A DNA stretch of 50,250 nucleotides from positions 1 through 50,250 of the forward strand of contig NZ_VJNA01000021.1 of the NCBI RefSeq assembly GCF_007556585.1, given 5' to 3'. Origin of the DNA: Tepidimonas aquatica. Its GTDB lineage: Bacteria; Pseudomonadota; Gammaproteobacteria; Burkholderiales; Burkholderiaceae_C. This document shows, one piece after another, positions 18,348 through 26,606 of this stretch. A program made the translations under genes and the position numbers. A model generated the notes under the pieces. That model made no database searches and was not told the origin of the DNA. It was given only the letters and a program-made list of their open reading frames with translations. How positions within the stretch are numbered: the first letter of the stretch is position 1; every line of letters begins with the position of its first letter.

Positions 18348-18773
18348 TCAGCCTCCGCACAGGGCGCGGATGTCCGCGGGGATCGGGATGGCTTTGATGC
18401 GGCCCGGGTCGTCCGGGTGACGGATGCAAAAGGCGCGCGTTTCGCGCCCTTCGCACAGCAGCTCGTCGCCACGGCGCACCTGATGGTGCTGGATGAAGAC
18501 CTTGTCGCGCCACTCCTGCACGCGCGTGTGCACGTGCAGCCGCTCGCCGTAGGTGGCGGGGCGGTAAAAGTGCGTATGGATTTCCAACAAGGGCGTGCCG
18601 ATGATGCCGGTGGTTTTGACGAGTTCGCGCCACGGCGGCACGCCACACTGCACGAAGAAGTGCAGCGAGGCGGCGTCCATCCACTTGCAGAAGTTGGGAA
18701 AAAAGACGATACCGGCGGGGTCGCAGTCGCCAAACAGGACGTCGACCTCCCACACGGTGGTTTTGCTGCTCAT
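18348..18773 (-). CDS. 4-hydroxybenzoyl-CoA thioesterase family protein
   Basis: The 141-residue hotdog-fold protein closely follows the Pseudomonas sp. CBS3 4-hydroxybenzoyl-CoA thioesterase as I recall it. It has FGDCDPAGIVFFPNF, with D18 at the catalytic aspartate position. Further shared features are the DAAS segment, CGVPPWRE, a G-GTP motif and EWRDKVFIQHH. It would hydrolyse aromatic acyl-CoA, here probably vanilloyl-CoA or 4-hydroxybenzoyl-CoA, to the free acid. It lies 16 bp after the SDR gene, inside the feruloyl-CoA operon, and supports the beta-oxidative rather than the retro-aldol route. Confidence 0.88.
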   Translation of the reverse strand: MSSKTTVWEVDVLFGDCDPAGIVFFPNFCKWMDAASLHFFVQCGVPPWRELVKTTGIIGTPLLEIHTHFYRPATYGERLHVHTRVQEWRDKVFIQHHQVRRGDELLCEGRETRAFCIRHPDDPGRIKAIPIPADIRALCGG

Positions 18774-18789
18774 GCCGGGCTCCAGGGGG

Positions 18790-19578
18790 TCAACGCGGCG
18801 GCAGGCGCAGCGCGCCGTCCAGCCGGATCACCTCGCCGTTGAGGTGGCCGTTGGTGACGATGTGGCAGGCCAGCTCGGCAAACTCCTCGGGTTTGCCCAG
18901 CCGGGGCGGGAAGGGGATGCTGGCCGCCAGCGACTGCTGCACCGCCTCGGGCAGGGTGCGCATCAGCGGCGTGTTGAACAAGCCTGGCGCGATCGTGCAA
19001 ACGCGGATGCCATGCTGCGCCAGGTCGCGCGCCATCGGCAGCGTCATGCCGACCACGCCGCCTTTGGAGGCGCTGTAGGCCTGTTGGCCGACCTGGCCGT
19101 CGAACGCCGCCACCGAGGCGGTCAGCACCATCACGCCGCGTTCGCCGTCGGCCAGTGGCGGCAGCTTGGCGCACGCGGCCGCGAACAGGCGCGCGGCGTT
19201 GTAGCTGCCGATCAGGTTGACGCGCACGACGCGCTCGAAATCTTCCAGCGGCGCGGGCTGGCCGTCTTTGCCGACGATGCGCCGCGCGCTGCCGATGCCG
19301 GCCACATGCATCAGGATGCGGGCCGGCCCCAGGGCGGCCGCGGCCTGCTCGAACGCGGTCTGCAGGCCGACCGGGTCGGTCACATCGGCGGCCAGGGCCA
19401 GCGCGGTGCCGGCGCCGTGGGCGTGGTTGAGTTCGTCGGCCACGCGTTGCGCGGCACTTGCCGACAGGTCGATGGCGGCCACGCGCACGCCGCGCTCGGC
19501 CAGGGCGCGCGCGGTGGCTTCGCCGAGACCGGAGCCGGCGCCGGTGACCAGGGCCGTGTGTCCTTGCAGGGGTTGCAT
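18790..19578 (-). CDS. Short-chain dehydrogenase, probable 3-hydroxyacyl-CoA dehydrogenase
   Basis: The 262-residue protein is a classical SDR with the NAD-binding TGAGSGLG motif (residues 12-19) and catalytic S155, Y168 and K172 (YSASK). The C-terminal pattern NGHLNGEVIRLDGALRLPP and overall form resemble type II 3-hydroxyacyl-CoA dehydrogenases (HSD10-like). The start at 19578 follows GAGGAG. The upstream in-frame ATG at 19626 has no such site. In the operon it would oxidise the 3-hydroxy-3-arylpropanoyl-CoA produced by the hydratase. Confidence 0.87.
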   Translation of the reverse strand: MQPLQGHTALVTGAGSGLGEATARALAERGVRVAAIDLSASAAQRVADELNHAHGAGTALALAADVTDPVGLQTAFEQAAAALGPARILMHVAGIGSARRIVGKDGQPAPLEDFERVVRVNLIGSYNAARLFAAACAKLPPLADGERGVMVLTASVAAFDGQVGQQAYSASKGGVVGMTLPMARDLAQHGIRVCTIAPGLFNTPLMRTLPEAVQQSLAASIPFPPRLGKPEEFAELACHIVTNGHLNGEVIRLDGALRLPPR

Positions 19579-19641
19579 AGGTGGGACTCCTCGAAAAGGG
19601 CTACGTACGGATAAAACGGCAAGCACAGGCCCGGGCAGCGC

Positions 19642-20919
19642 TCAGGCGTCGGGGTTTTCCAGCAGCAGCGCGATGCCCTGGCCACCGCCGATGCAGGCCG
19701 AGGCCACGCCCCAGCGGCCGCCGCAGGCGCGCAACGCCCGTGCGCAGGTCAGCGTCAGCCGCACACCGGTGGCCGCCAGCGGGTGGCCCAGCGCGATGGC
19801 GCCGCCGTGGACGTTGAGCCGCTCGGTGTCCAGCCCGAGTTCGCGCGCCACGGCCAGCACCTGCGCGCCTTGGGCTTCGTTGATTTCGAAGCGCGCGATG
19901 GCGTCCAGCGTCAGCCCGGTGCGCTGCAGCAGCAGCCGGATGGCCGGGGCTGGGCCGATGCCCATGATCTCCGGCGGCACGCCAACCACCGCCGCCGCCA
20001 CCACGCGTGCCAGCGGCGCGCGGCCGCTGCGGGTGCGCCAGTCGCGGGCGTAGGCGTCGCTGGCCACCACGGCCGCCGCGGCGGCGTCAACCAACGCGCT
20101 GCTGTTGCCGGCGGTTTGCACGCCGCCCGGGTGCACCGGGCGCAGCCGCGCCAGCGCCTCCACCGGGGAGGGGCGCGGGTGCGTGTCGGCTTCCAGCCGC
20201 TCGACCTTGGGAGGAAGCTGCAGCCGGCGCGCGGCGTAGCCTTCACGCTCGAAGGTCGTGCTGACGACCGGTTCGATTTCCCCAGCCAGGTAGCCGGATG
20301 CCTGGGCCGCCAGCGCCCGCTCGAACGAGCGTGCCGCCCAGGCGTCCACCTCGGCGCGCGTGATGCCGTAGCGGCGCGCCAGGTTCTCGGCGGTGCCGAT
20401 CATGTCGACGCCGGCGGCCGGGTCCTTGAGCGCTTCCCACATGAAGTCCTCGAACTTGACCGGTGCGCCGAGCTTGAAGCCGGTGCGGTGTTCGAACGCG
20501 GCGATGGGGTTGCGCGTCATGCTCTCGGTGCCGGCCACCAGCGCCACGTCGATGCCGTCGCGCAGGTGCAGGCCGGCTTGGCGGAAGAGTTCAAAGCCGG
20601 TGCCGCAGATGCGCTGCACCATCAGCGCCGGCACCTCGATCGGCACACCGGCGTACAGGCCGATGTGGCGCGGCAGCATGTACTGGAAGCTGTCGCCCGG
20701 GGCCATGTTGCCGGCCAGCACGGTGCCCACGTTGCCGGCGTCCACGCCGGCGCGGGCCAGCGCTGCGCGCGCCGCGTGGATGCCGAGGTCGGTCGGGGAT
20801 ACACCGCCCAGCGCACCGCAGTAATCCACCATGGGGGTGCGGGCGCCGTCGAGGATCCAGCAGCCGTCGAAGGTGTTGAACAGGCCGTGGGGGTTGCGCA
20901 AGGGGTCGGTCATCGTCAT
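19642..20919 (-). CDS. Thiolase family protein (beta-ketoacyl-CoA thiolase)
   Basis: The 425-residue protein has the thiolase signature elements: the acyl-accepting cysteine in QRICGTGFE (C105), NEAQGAQVL, GGAIALGHPLAATG with the catalytic histidine, and the second cysteine in ASACIGGGQG. It would cleave 3-aryl-3-ketopropanoyl-CoA with CoA to an aroyl-CoA plus acetyl-CoA. A thiolase gene (aat) also accompanies fcs and ech in the Pseudomonas sp. HR199 ferulate cluster. It lies 19 bp downstream of the feruloyl-CoA synthase gene. Confidence 0.9.
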   Translation of the reverse strand: MTMTDPLRNPHGLFNTFDGCWILDGARTPMVDYCGALGGVSPTDLGIHAARAALARAGVDAGNVGTVLAGNMAPGDSFQYMLPRHIGLYAGVPIEVPALMVQRICGTGFELFRQAGLHLRDGIDVALVAGTESMTRNPIAAFEHRTGFKLGAPVKFEDFMWEALKDPAAGVDMIGTAENLARRYGITRAEVDAWAARSFERALAAQASGYLAGEIEPVVSTTFEREGYAARRLQLPPKVERLEADTHPRPSPVEALARLRPVHPGGVQTAGNSSALVDAAAAAVVASDAYARDWRTRSGRAPLARVVAAAVVGVPPEIMGIGPAPAIRLLLQRTGLTLDAIARFEINEAQGAQVLAVARELGLDTERLNVHGGAIALGHPLAATGVRLTLTCARALRACGGRWGVASACIGGGQGIALLLENPDA

Positions 20920-20938
20920 GGTGGGGCTGCCGGTCGGT

Positions 20939-22837
20939 TCAGATGGAGGGTTTGAGGATGTGGTGCAGTGCGTCGGCGTAGAGCTTGTCCACCGTGTCGG
21001 CGCGGTGAGCCAACACGGCGCGCTGGTTGATCGAGCCTTTGTCGGTGATTTCGCCGCGGTCCAGGCTGGGCGGGTCGGCCAGCAGGATCAGCCGTGCGAC
21101 GCGGTTGGCGCTGCCGGTGGCCTGACGCGCCAGCTCGTCGACCACGCGCTGGAAGTGCGCCAGCACCGCGGGGTGCTCCAGCACCTCGTGCAGCGAGGCT
21201 TCGGGCGGCAGCGGGGCCAGCTCGCGCACGCGTGCGGTGGGGAACACCAGGGCGCCGACGTCGTGTCGGTTCAGGCCGGTGATGACCACGTCTTGCACGT
21301 AGGGCGCACCCGCCGCGATGATGCGCGCGCGCAGCGGGCCGACGCTGACGAACGTGCCGGTGGCGAGCTTGAAATCCTCGGCGATGCGGCCGTCGAAGCG
21401 CAGCCCGCGGTGCACGTCGGTCTCGTCGATCCAGGCCACCGCGTCGCCGGAGCGGAAAAACCCTTCTTCGTCGAAGGCCGCTGCGGTCTCATCGGGGTTG
21501 CGCCAGTAGCCCGGGGCGACGTTGGGGCCGCGGTAGCGCACTTCGGTCTTGCCGTCCACGTCCACCAGCTTGACCTCCAGCCCCGGCGTGGGCAGCCCCA
21601 GGTCGCCGGCGCGCACCTCGGGGCTGGTGACGAACAGCGCAAACGGGCTGGTTTCGGTCATGCCCAGGCCCGAGGTCATCGGGATGCGCATGCCCAGCTC
21701 GCGCACCTCGCTGGCGTACAGGCTGTCCCACACCGGTTGCGCCAGCGCCGCGCCGGCGTAAAAGAACATGCGCACCCGCGACAGCAGGTTGCGCCGCAGC
21801 ACCGCATCGGTCTGCATCGCGTTGGCGATGGCCTCAAACCCCACCGGCACGTTGAAGTACACGGTGGGCGCGATCTCGCGCAGGTTGCGCAGCGTCTCGT
21901 GGATCAGCGCCGGCGTGGGCTTGCCGTCGTCGATGTACAGCGTGCCGCCGTGGTACAGCACCATGCCGAAGTTGTGGTTGCCGCCAAACGTGTGGTTCCA
22001 CGGCAGCCAGTCCACCAGCACCAGGTCTTCTTCGGCCAGCACCGGCATCGACTGCGTCATTTGCTGCTGGTTGGCGCACCACATGCGCTGGGTGTTGATG
22101 ACGGCCTTCGGCGCCTTCGTCGAGCCGCTGGTGAAAAGAAACTTGACGATCGTGTCCGGCCCGGTGGCGGCGATGGCGGCCTCCACCGCCGCCGTGGCCG
22201 GGGTCGCCGCCAGTTCGGCCCACGGCGTGCTGCGGCGGCCGGGCAGTTGCCCCTCGGCCAGCACCACCTCGACCTCAGGTGGCACCACGGCTTCGATGGC
22301 GCGGGCGTAGCGGGCGTCTTGCGCAAACACCAGCCCCGGCGTGACCGTGGCCCACACATGGCGCAGCTTGGCATGGTCCTGACTGACCAGCGAATAGGCC
22401 GGCGACACCGGCGCCCACGGCACCCCCGCCACCATGCAGCCCAGCGCCAGCAGCGCGTGTTCCAGGCTGTTCTCGCTCAGGATCAGCACTGGCCGCTCGG
22501 GGCTGAGGCCGCGCTGCAGCAACGCCTGCGCGACGTTGCGTGCGGTGTGCCACGCTTGCGCGTACGTGACGTGCTCCCACTCACCCAGCTCGATGCGTCC
22601 ATCGGCCAGCGCTTGGCGCCGGCGGCGCGCCAGCAGCGTGCGCTCGGGCTGCGTCTGGGCCCAGTGACGCAGCCGGTCGGTCAGCCGCTCGGGGTACGGC
22701 TGCAACGGCTGCTCGGCGCGCAGGTAGTGCACGCCGGGGGCGCCGTCGCGCACCAGCACACGGGTCACACCAAAGCGCAGCGGTCGAAACGGTGCCTGCG
22801 CCACGTCCAACGCCGTCGGTGTCTCGGGGGCGTTCAT
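20939..22837 (-). CDS. fcs: Feruloyl-CoA synthase (hydroxycinnamate-CoA ligase)
   Basis: The 632-residue protein is an AMP-forming acyl-CoA ligase with the phosphate loop TSGSTKAPK (residues 236-244). Features I associate with feruloyl-CoA synthases are NTQRMWCANQQ, WNHTFGGNHNFG, the YIDDGKPTP segment and a NLREIAPTVYFNVPVGFE stretch. It activates ferulate, p-coumarate or caffeate with ATP and CoA in the cytoplasm. The ATG follows AGGAGA. It sits 25 bp after an enoyl-CoA hydratase gene and before the thiolase, SDR and thioesterase genes, which gives a complete side-chain shortening route. Confidence 0.9.
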   Translation of the reverse strand: MNAPETPTALDVAQAPFRPLRFGVTRVLVRDGAPGVHYLRAEQPLQPYPERLTDRLRHWAQTQPERTLLARRRRQALADGRIELGEWEHVTYAQAWHTARNVAQALLQRGLSPERPVLILSENSLEHALLALGCMVAGVPWAPVSPAYSLVSQDHAKLRHVWATVTPGLVFAQDARYARAIEAVVPPEVEVVLAEGQLPGRRSTPWAELAATPATAAVEAAIAATGPDTIVKFLFTSGSTKAPKAVINTQRMWCANQQQMTQSMPVLAEEDLVLVDWLPWNHTFGGNHNFGMVLYHGGTLYIDDGKPTPALIHETLRNLREIAPTVYFNVPVGFEAIANAMQTDAVLRRNLLSRVRMFFYAGAALAQPVWDSLYASEVRELGMRIPMTSGLGMTETSPFALFVTSPEVRAGDLGLPTPGLEVKLVDVDGKTEVRYRGPNVAPGYWRNPDETAAAFDEEGFFRSGDAVAWIDETDVHRGLRFDGRIAEDFKLATGTFVSVGPLRARIIAAGAPYVQDVVITGLNRHDVGALVFPTARVRELAPLPPEASLHEVLEHPAVLAHFQRVVDELARQATGSANRVARLILLADPPSLDRGEITDKGSINQRAVLAHRADTVDKLYADALHHILKPSI

Positions 22838-22862
22838 GGTGGTCTCCTCTGCGTAGGGGCCG

Positions 22863-23651
22863 TCAGGCGTCTTGGCGCACCTTGGCGGCCTTGCCTTCCA
22901 GAAAAGCGCGCAGCCGGGCCTTGGCCTCGGGCGCGGCCTGCGCCACGGCGGCCATCAGCGCTTCGGTGAACAGGCCGTGGTCGCTGGCCTGCTCGGCGAT
23001 GCGCGGCAACGCATGCATCAGTGCGAAGTTGGTCAACGGCGCGTTGTCGGCGATGCGCCGCGCCAGCGCCAGCGCCTTGTCCAGCGCCTGCCCAGCACCG
23101 ACGCGGTACTGCACGAGCCCAATGCGCTCGGCTTCGTCGGCGCCGACCACACGTCCGGTCAGCATCATGTCTGTCATGCGCGCCACCCCGATCAGCTTGG
23201 GGATGCGCACCGAGCCGCTGCCCCCGACGAAAATGCCGCGCGAGCCCTCGGGCAGCGCGAAGTAGGCCGTGTCGTCCGCCACACGGATGTGGCAGGCGCT
23301 GGCCAGCTCCAGACCGCCGCCCACCACCGCGCCGTGCAGCGCCGCCACCACCGGCACGCGGCCTTTTTCCACCGCCTCCAGCGCGGTGTGCCACATGCGC
23401 GAATGCAGCACGCCTTCGGCGGCGTCACGCTCGCGCAGCTCGCTCAGGTCCAGCCCGGCGCAAAAGTGCTCGCCTTCGCCGCAGACCACGGCGGCGCGGG
23501 CCGCCTCGGGCAGCGTTTCGAAGGTGTGGCGCAGCGCCAGGATCAGACCGTCCGACAGCGCGTTGCGCTTGGCCGGGCGCCGCAAGCGCACCACGGCCAC
23601 CGGGCCGTCGAGGGTGCATTGGATCGCGTCGAGGTCGGGTTGGGGTTGCAT
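22863..23651 (-). CDS. Crotonase/enoyl-CoA hydratase of the hydroxycinnamate operon
   Basis: The 262-residue crotonase-fold protein has HFCAGLDLSEL for the first oxyanion-hole loop and VVGGGLELASACHIRVAD for the second. It is the first gene of the operon and would hydrate feruloyl-CoA or coumaroyl-CoA. It lacks the motif I remember for hydroxycinnamoyl-CoA hydratase-lyases (a tryptophan-containing loop ending GMDL). No vanillin dehydrogenase is present, so hydration followed by beta-oxidation is favoured over direct cleavage to vanillin. The start at 23651 has no ribosome binding site in front and directly abuts a palindrome. The reading frame continues upstream without a better start. Confidence 0.85.
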   Translation of the reverse strand: MQPQPDLDAIQCTLDGPVAVVRLRRPAKRNALSDGLILALRHTFETLPEAARAAVVCGEGEHFCAGLDLSELRERDAAEGVLHSRMWHTALEAVEKGRVPVVAALHGAVVGGGLELASACHIRVADDTAYFALPEGSRGIFVGGSGSVRIPKLIGVARMTDMMLTGRVVGADEAERIGLVQYRVGAGQALDKALALARRIADNAPLTNFALMHALPRIAEQASDHGLFTEALMAAVAQAAPEAKARLRAFLEGKAAKVRQDA

Positions 23652-23652
23652 G

Positions 23653-23663
23653 GTAATGATTAC
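23653..23663. promoter_or_regulatory. Palindrome GTAAT-G-ATTAC at the start of the hydratase operon
   Basis: A perfect 5-bp dyad around one base lies 1 bp before the hydratase ATG, where a ribosome site would be expected. It is A+T-rich in a G+C-rich region. It is a possible binding site for the nearby MarR regulator, which is inferred. Confidence 0.35.
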
Positions 23664-23753
23664 AAAGAATAACGATATGGGAAGCTTAGCGCATCCTCGA
23701 CGCCGACTGTACTGGGGTAAACCCTGAGTTCGGCTGGGGCATACTCGCGCGCC

Positions 23754-24545
23754 ATGCATACCCCCTCCGGCCCTCCGCAGTGGGCGCTGGCCGACGGCGT
23801 GGCCACCATCACCCTGTGCCGGCCGCAGCACCACAACCGTTTGCATCTGGACGATTTGCAGCGGCTGCGCGAGCTCGTGCAGCGCGCCAACGACGACGCA
23901 CAAGTGCGCGTGTTGGTGTTGGCCGCACGCGTGCGCGCGGGTGCGCGGCCGGTGTTCAGCGCAGGGTTTCACCTGGGGGATTTCGAGCAGGCCGATGGCG
24001 GCGCTGGGGCGGCGGCGGATGCGTTTGTGCAGGCCGCCGACGCGCTGGCCGCCGCCCGGCCGGTGACGCTGGCGGCGCTGGGCGGCAGCGTCTATGGGGG
24101 CGCGGTGGACCTGGCGCTGGCGTGTGACCTGCGCATTGGCGTGCTTGGCATGGAAGCGCGCGTGCCGGCGGCGGCACTGGGGCTGCACTACGGCAGCAGC
24201 GGGCTGCGCCGCGCGGTGGCGGTGTTGGGCCTGCCGGTGGCGCGGCGGCTGTTCGTGGCGGCCCATACCCTGGGCGCCGACGAGTTGCTGGCAAGTGGTT
24301 TTTTGGACGCGCTGGTGGCGCCGTCGGCGCTGGCGGCCGAGGTGCAGCGCCGCGCACAGGCGCTGGCCGCGCTGGCGCCGCTGGCGGTGCAGGGCATGAA
24401 GCGCACGCTGCTGGAGCTGGCCACCGGCACCGGCGATGCGGCGACGTGGCGACAGCGCGAGCGGCTCACCCAAGCCAGCGCCGACTTCGCTGAGGGCCGC
24501 GTGGCGGCGCTGCAGCGGCGTGCGCCCCGTTTCGTGGGGCGCTGA
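23754..24545 (+). CDS. Enoyl-CoA hydratase/isomerase family protein
   Basis: This is a second crotonase-fold protein (263 residues), divergent from the hydratase operon. The oxyanion-hole loops are FSAGFHLGDFE and GGSVYGGAVDLALACDLRIG. The C-terminal helices end in RRAPRFVGR. Its sequence differs strongly from the first crotonase in this window and it lacks the double-glycine GGG loop. Substrate and exact reaction (hydration, isomerisation or C-C cleavage) cannot be told from sequence. The 102-bp divergent gap suggests control shared with the feruloyl-CoA operon. Confidence 0.8.
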   Translation: MHTPSGPPQWALADGVATITLCRPQHHNRLHLDDLQRLRELVQRANDDAQVRVLVLAARVRAGARPVFSAGFHLGDFEQADGGAGAAADAFVQAADALAAARPVTLAALGGSVYGGAVDLALACDLRIGVLGMEARVPAAALGLHYGSSGLRRAVAVLGLPVARRLFVAAHTLGADELLASGFLDALVAPSALAAEVQRRAQALAALAPLAVQGMKRTLLELATGTGDAATWRQRERLTQASADFAEGRVAALQRRAPRFVGR

Positions 24546-24550
24546 AGCGG

Positions 24551-24584
24551 CGACACAGGCGCGGCCGCGCGCCTGCCAGTGTCG
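24551..24584. terminator. Hairpin between convergent crotonase and IclR genes
   Basis: The arms CAGGCGCG (24556-24563) and CGCGCCTG (24568-24575) pair perfectly around GCCG. An outer CGACA/TGTCG pairing (24551-24555 and 24580-24584) extends the stem with a small bulge. It has no uridine run, so it is either a weak bidirectional terminator or an RNA 3'-end stabiliser. Confidence 0.4.
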
Positions 24585-24606
24585 GGCGCGGGGCCGTGGC
24601 CGCTGT

Positions 24607-25440
24607 TTACGCTATGCCTTGGCCTGTGTAGCCCAGGCGCCGCGACAGCTGCTCGCCGCACGCGCGCAGCGCCTGCGCTTGCGGGCTGCCCACGCCAAGG
24701 TCCAACAAGGCGCTGGGGCCGATCGCGGCCAGCGCCAGCGCCAAGCGCCCAAAGCCGTCGAACACCGGCACCGCCATCGCGCTGATGCCTGGCAGCAGCT
24801 CGTCACGCACGCGGCTGAGCCGCTCGCGCCGAATGTCTTGCAGCTCGGCGGCAAAGGCGGGGTCGTCCAGGGCGGCGGCTTCACCTTCGCGCGCCAGCGC
24901 CTCAGCCACCGCCTGCGGCGGCGCGAAGGCCGCAAACACCTTGCCGGTGCCGGTGTGCCGCAGTGACGCCGGCGTACCGTGCCGCATGGCCACGTGCACC
25001 GGCGTGGGCCCGTGCTCGACGTGCACGATGATCGGGCCCATCGGCCCCCACACCGCCGCCGACACCGTGCAGCCCAGCTGCGCGGCCAGCGCGGGCAGCT
25101 GTGCCACCGCCAGCCGCACCGGGTCCACCTGCTGCAGCCCGATCAGCCCCAACTGCAACGCCAGCGGCCCCAGCCCGTAGCGCCCGCTGACGGCGTCTTG
25201 TTCCACCAAGCCCAGTTTGCCGAAGCTGACCAGGTAAGGATGGGCCTTGGCCGGGGTCATGCCCGCCGCGCGGGCCAGGTCTTTCAGGGCCAACGCGCTG
25301 CCGGCGCGCACCAGGGCTTTGAGCAACTGGCCGCCCACTTCGATGCTTTGGATGCCGCGCGGGCTGCGGGCATCGCCGTCGTCGTCGGTGCCGCCGTTCG
25401 TCGCGGCGGGGTGCAGCGTGGGGTTGTTCATGCGCATCAT
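24607..25440 (-). CDS. IclR-family transcriptional regulator
   Basis: The 277-residue protein has an N-terminal winged helix-turn-helix (about residues 32-90, with LKDLARAAGMTPAKAHPYL as recognition part). A C-terminal IclR effector-binding domain follows, with RHGTPASLRHTGTGKVFAAF and GISAMAVPVFDGFG. IclR regulators of this kind control aromatic-acid pathways (PcaR and PobR types). It is divergent from the monooxygenase cluster at 25604. The 163-bp gap contains a strong promoter overlapped by a tandem 20-bp repeat, so this gene is the likely local regulator. Three possible ATGs are clustered at the start (25440, 25437, 25431). Confidence 0.88.
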   Translation of the reverse strand: MMRMNNPTLHPAATNGGTDDDGDARSPRGIQSIEVGGQLLKALVRAGSALALKDLARAAGMTPAKAHPYLVSFGKLGLVEQDAVSGRYGLGPLALQLGLIGLQQVDPVRLAVAQLPALAAQLGCTVSAAVWGPMGPIIVHVEHGPTPVHVAMRHGTPASLRHTGTGKVFAAFAPPQAVAEALAREGEAAALDDPAFAAELQDIRRERLSRVRDELLPGISAMAVPVFDGFGRLALALAAIGPSALLDLGVGSPQAQALRACGEQLSRRLGYTGQGIA

Positions 25441-25481
25441 TGTCGCTGCGCGCCGGTCCGCGTGAGCGGGTCGGCCTCTAC

Positions 25482-25520
25482 GGGTTTATACCTATACAAA
25501 TGGGTTTGACATGGTACAAA
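25482..25520. repeat. Two tandem 20-bp repeats GGGTTT-N7-TACAAA, candidate operator
   Basis: Copy 1 has GGGTTT at 25482-25487 and TACAAA at 25495-25500. Copy 2 has GGGTTT at 25502-25507 and TACAAA at 25515-25520. The period is exactly 20 bp (two helical turns). The second copy overlaps the -35 box of the promoter at 25506. This suggests binding of two regulator dimers on one face of the DNA, probably the divergent IclR protein (inferred). Confidence 0.6.
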
Positions 25521-25535
25521 AACCTCGCGTAAGAT
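25506..25535 (+). promoter_or_regulatory. Sigma70-type promoter of the monooxygenase cluster
   Basis: TTGACA (25506-25511) is a perfect -35. After an 18-bp spacer, TAAGAT (25530-25535) is a good -10. The predicted start is about 60 bp before the first ATG (25604). It overlaps the tandem repeats at 25482-25520. Confidence 0.65.
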
Positions 25536-25603
25536 CTGGATCAATGTATGACAAACGCGTTCGGTATGGTTGAATCACCGTGCCGACCTTCCAGGAGTTT
25601 CCG

Positions 25604-26560
25604 ATGAGCACCAAAGCCTTTGCCAGCCAGGCCGACCTGCAGGACAAGCAAGTCAGCTTCACCAAGCTGTCCGACCACGCCTACGCCTACACCGCCGAGG
25701 GCGACCCCAACACCGGCGTCGTTATCGGCGACAACGCCGTGATGGTCATCGACACCCAGGCCACGCCGGCCATGGCGCAGGACGTCATCCGCCGCATCCG
25801 CGAAGTCACCGACAAGCCCATCAAGTACGTGGTGCTGAGCCACTACCACGCGGTGCGGGTGCTGGGCGCCAGCGCTTATCAGCCCGAGCACATCATCGCC
25901 AGTCAGGACACCTACGACCTCATCGTCGAGCGTGGCGAGGCCGACAAGGCCAGCGAGATTGGCCGCTTCCCGCGTCTGTTCCGCGCGGTCGAAACCATTC
26001 CGCCGGGGCTGACGTGGCCCACCATCACCTTCACCGGCAAGATGACCCTGTGGCTGGGCAAGCTGGAGGTGCAACTGCTGCAGCTGGGCCGCGGCCACAC
26101 CAAAGGCGACACGGTGATCTGGTTGCCGCAGGAGCGCATCCTGTTCAGCGGCGATCTGGTCGAGTTCGACGCAACCCCCTACGCCGGTGACGCCTACTTC
26201 CGCGACTGGCCCAAGACGCTGGACAACATCGCCGCGCTGCAGCCGGCCAAGCTGGTGCCGGGGCGAGGTGCTGCGCTGATCACGCCCGAGCATGTGCAGG
26301 CCGGCTTGGCGGGCACCAAGGCGTTCATCGAAGACGTGCGCGCCGCGGTGGAAGAGGGCGTGCGTGCCGGCAAAGACCTGCGCGCCGTGTACAAGGAAAC
26401 CTACGCCCGGCTGCAGCCCAAGTACGGCCGCTGGGTCATCTTCGACCACTGCATGCCGTTCGACGTCACCCGCTGCTACGACGAAGTCACGCAGTACCCC
26501 GACCCGCGCATCTGGACCGCCGAGCGCGACCGCCAGATGTGGGAGACGCTGGAAGGTTGA
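25604..26560 (+). CDS. Metallo-beta-lactamase-fold hydrolase with altered metal motif
   Basis: The 318-residue protein has the MBL fold: VVIGDNAVMVIDTQ, VVLSHYHAVRVLGA, LGRGHTKGDTVIWLP, FSGDLVEF and a late VIFDHCMPF. The usual HxHxDH is HYHAVR here, so the aspartate and the last histidine are missing, while the GHTxGD histidine and GD aspartate remain. It may bind one metal or use another ligand set. The start at ATG 25604 follows ccaggagtttccg, and a second in-frame ATG at 25580 lacks such a site. It is the first gene of a cluster with a VOC protein, an FAD monooxygenase and fumarylacetoacetase, so a hydrolytic step in ring degradation is likely. The substrate is unknown. Confidence 0.85.
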   Translation: MSTKAFASQADLQDKQVSFTKLSDHAYAYTAEGDPNTGVVIGDNAVMVIDTQATPAMAQDVIRRIREVTDKPIKYVVLSHYHAVRVLGASAYQPEHIIASQDTYDLIVERGEADKASEIGRFPRLFRAVETIPPGLTWPTITFTGKMTLWLGKLEVQLLQLGRGHTKGDTVIWLPQERILFSGDLVEFDATPYAGDAYFRDWPKTLDNIAALQPAKLVPGRGAALITPEHVQAGLAGTKAFIEDVRAAVEEGVRAGKDLRAVYKETYARLQPKYGRWVIFDHCMPFDVTRCYDEVTQYPDPRIWTAERDRQMWETLEG

Positions 26561-26606
26561 CCCAACGCCCAGCCCGTCGCAACCACCCCGCCGCAGGAGA
26601 CACGCC

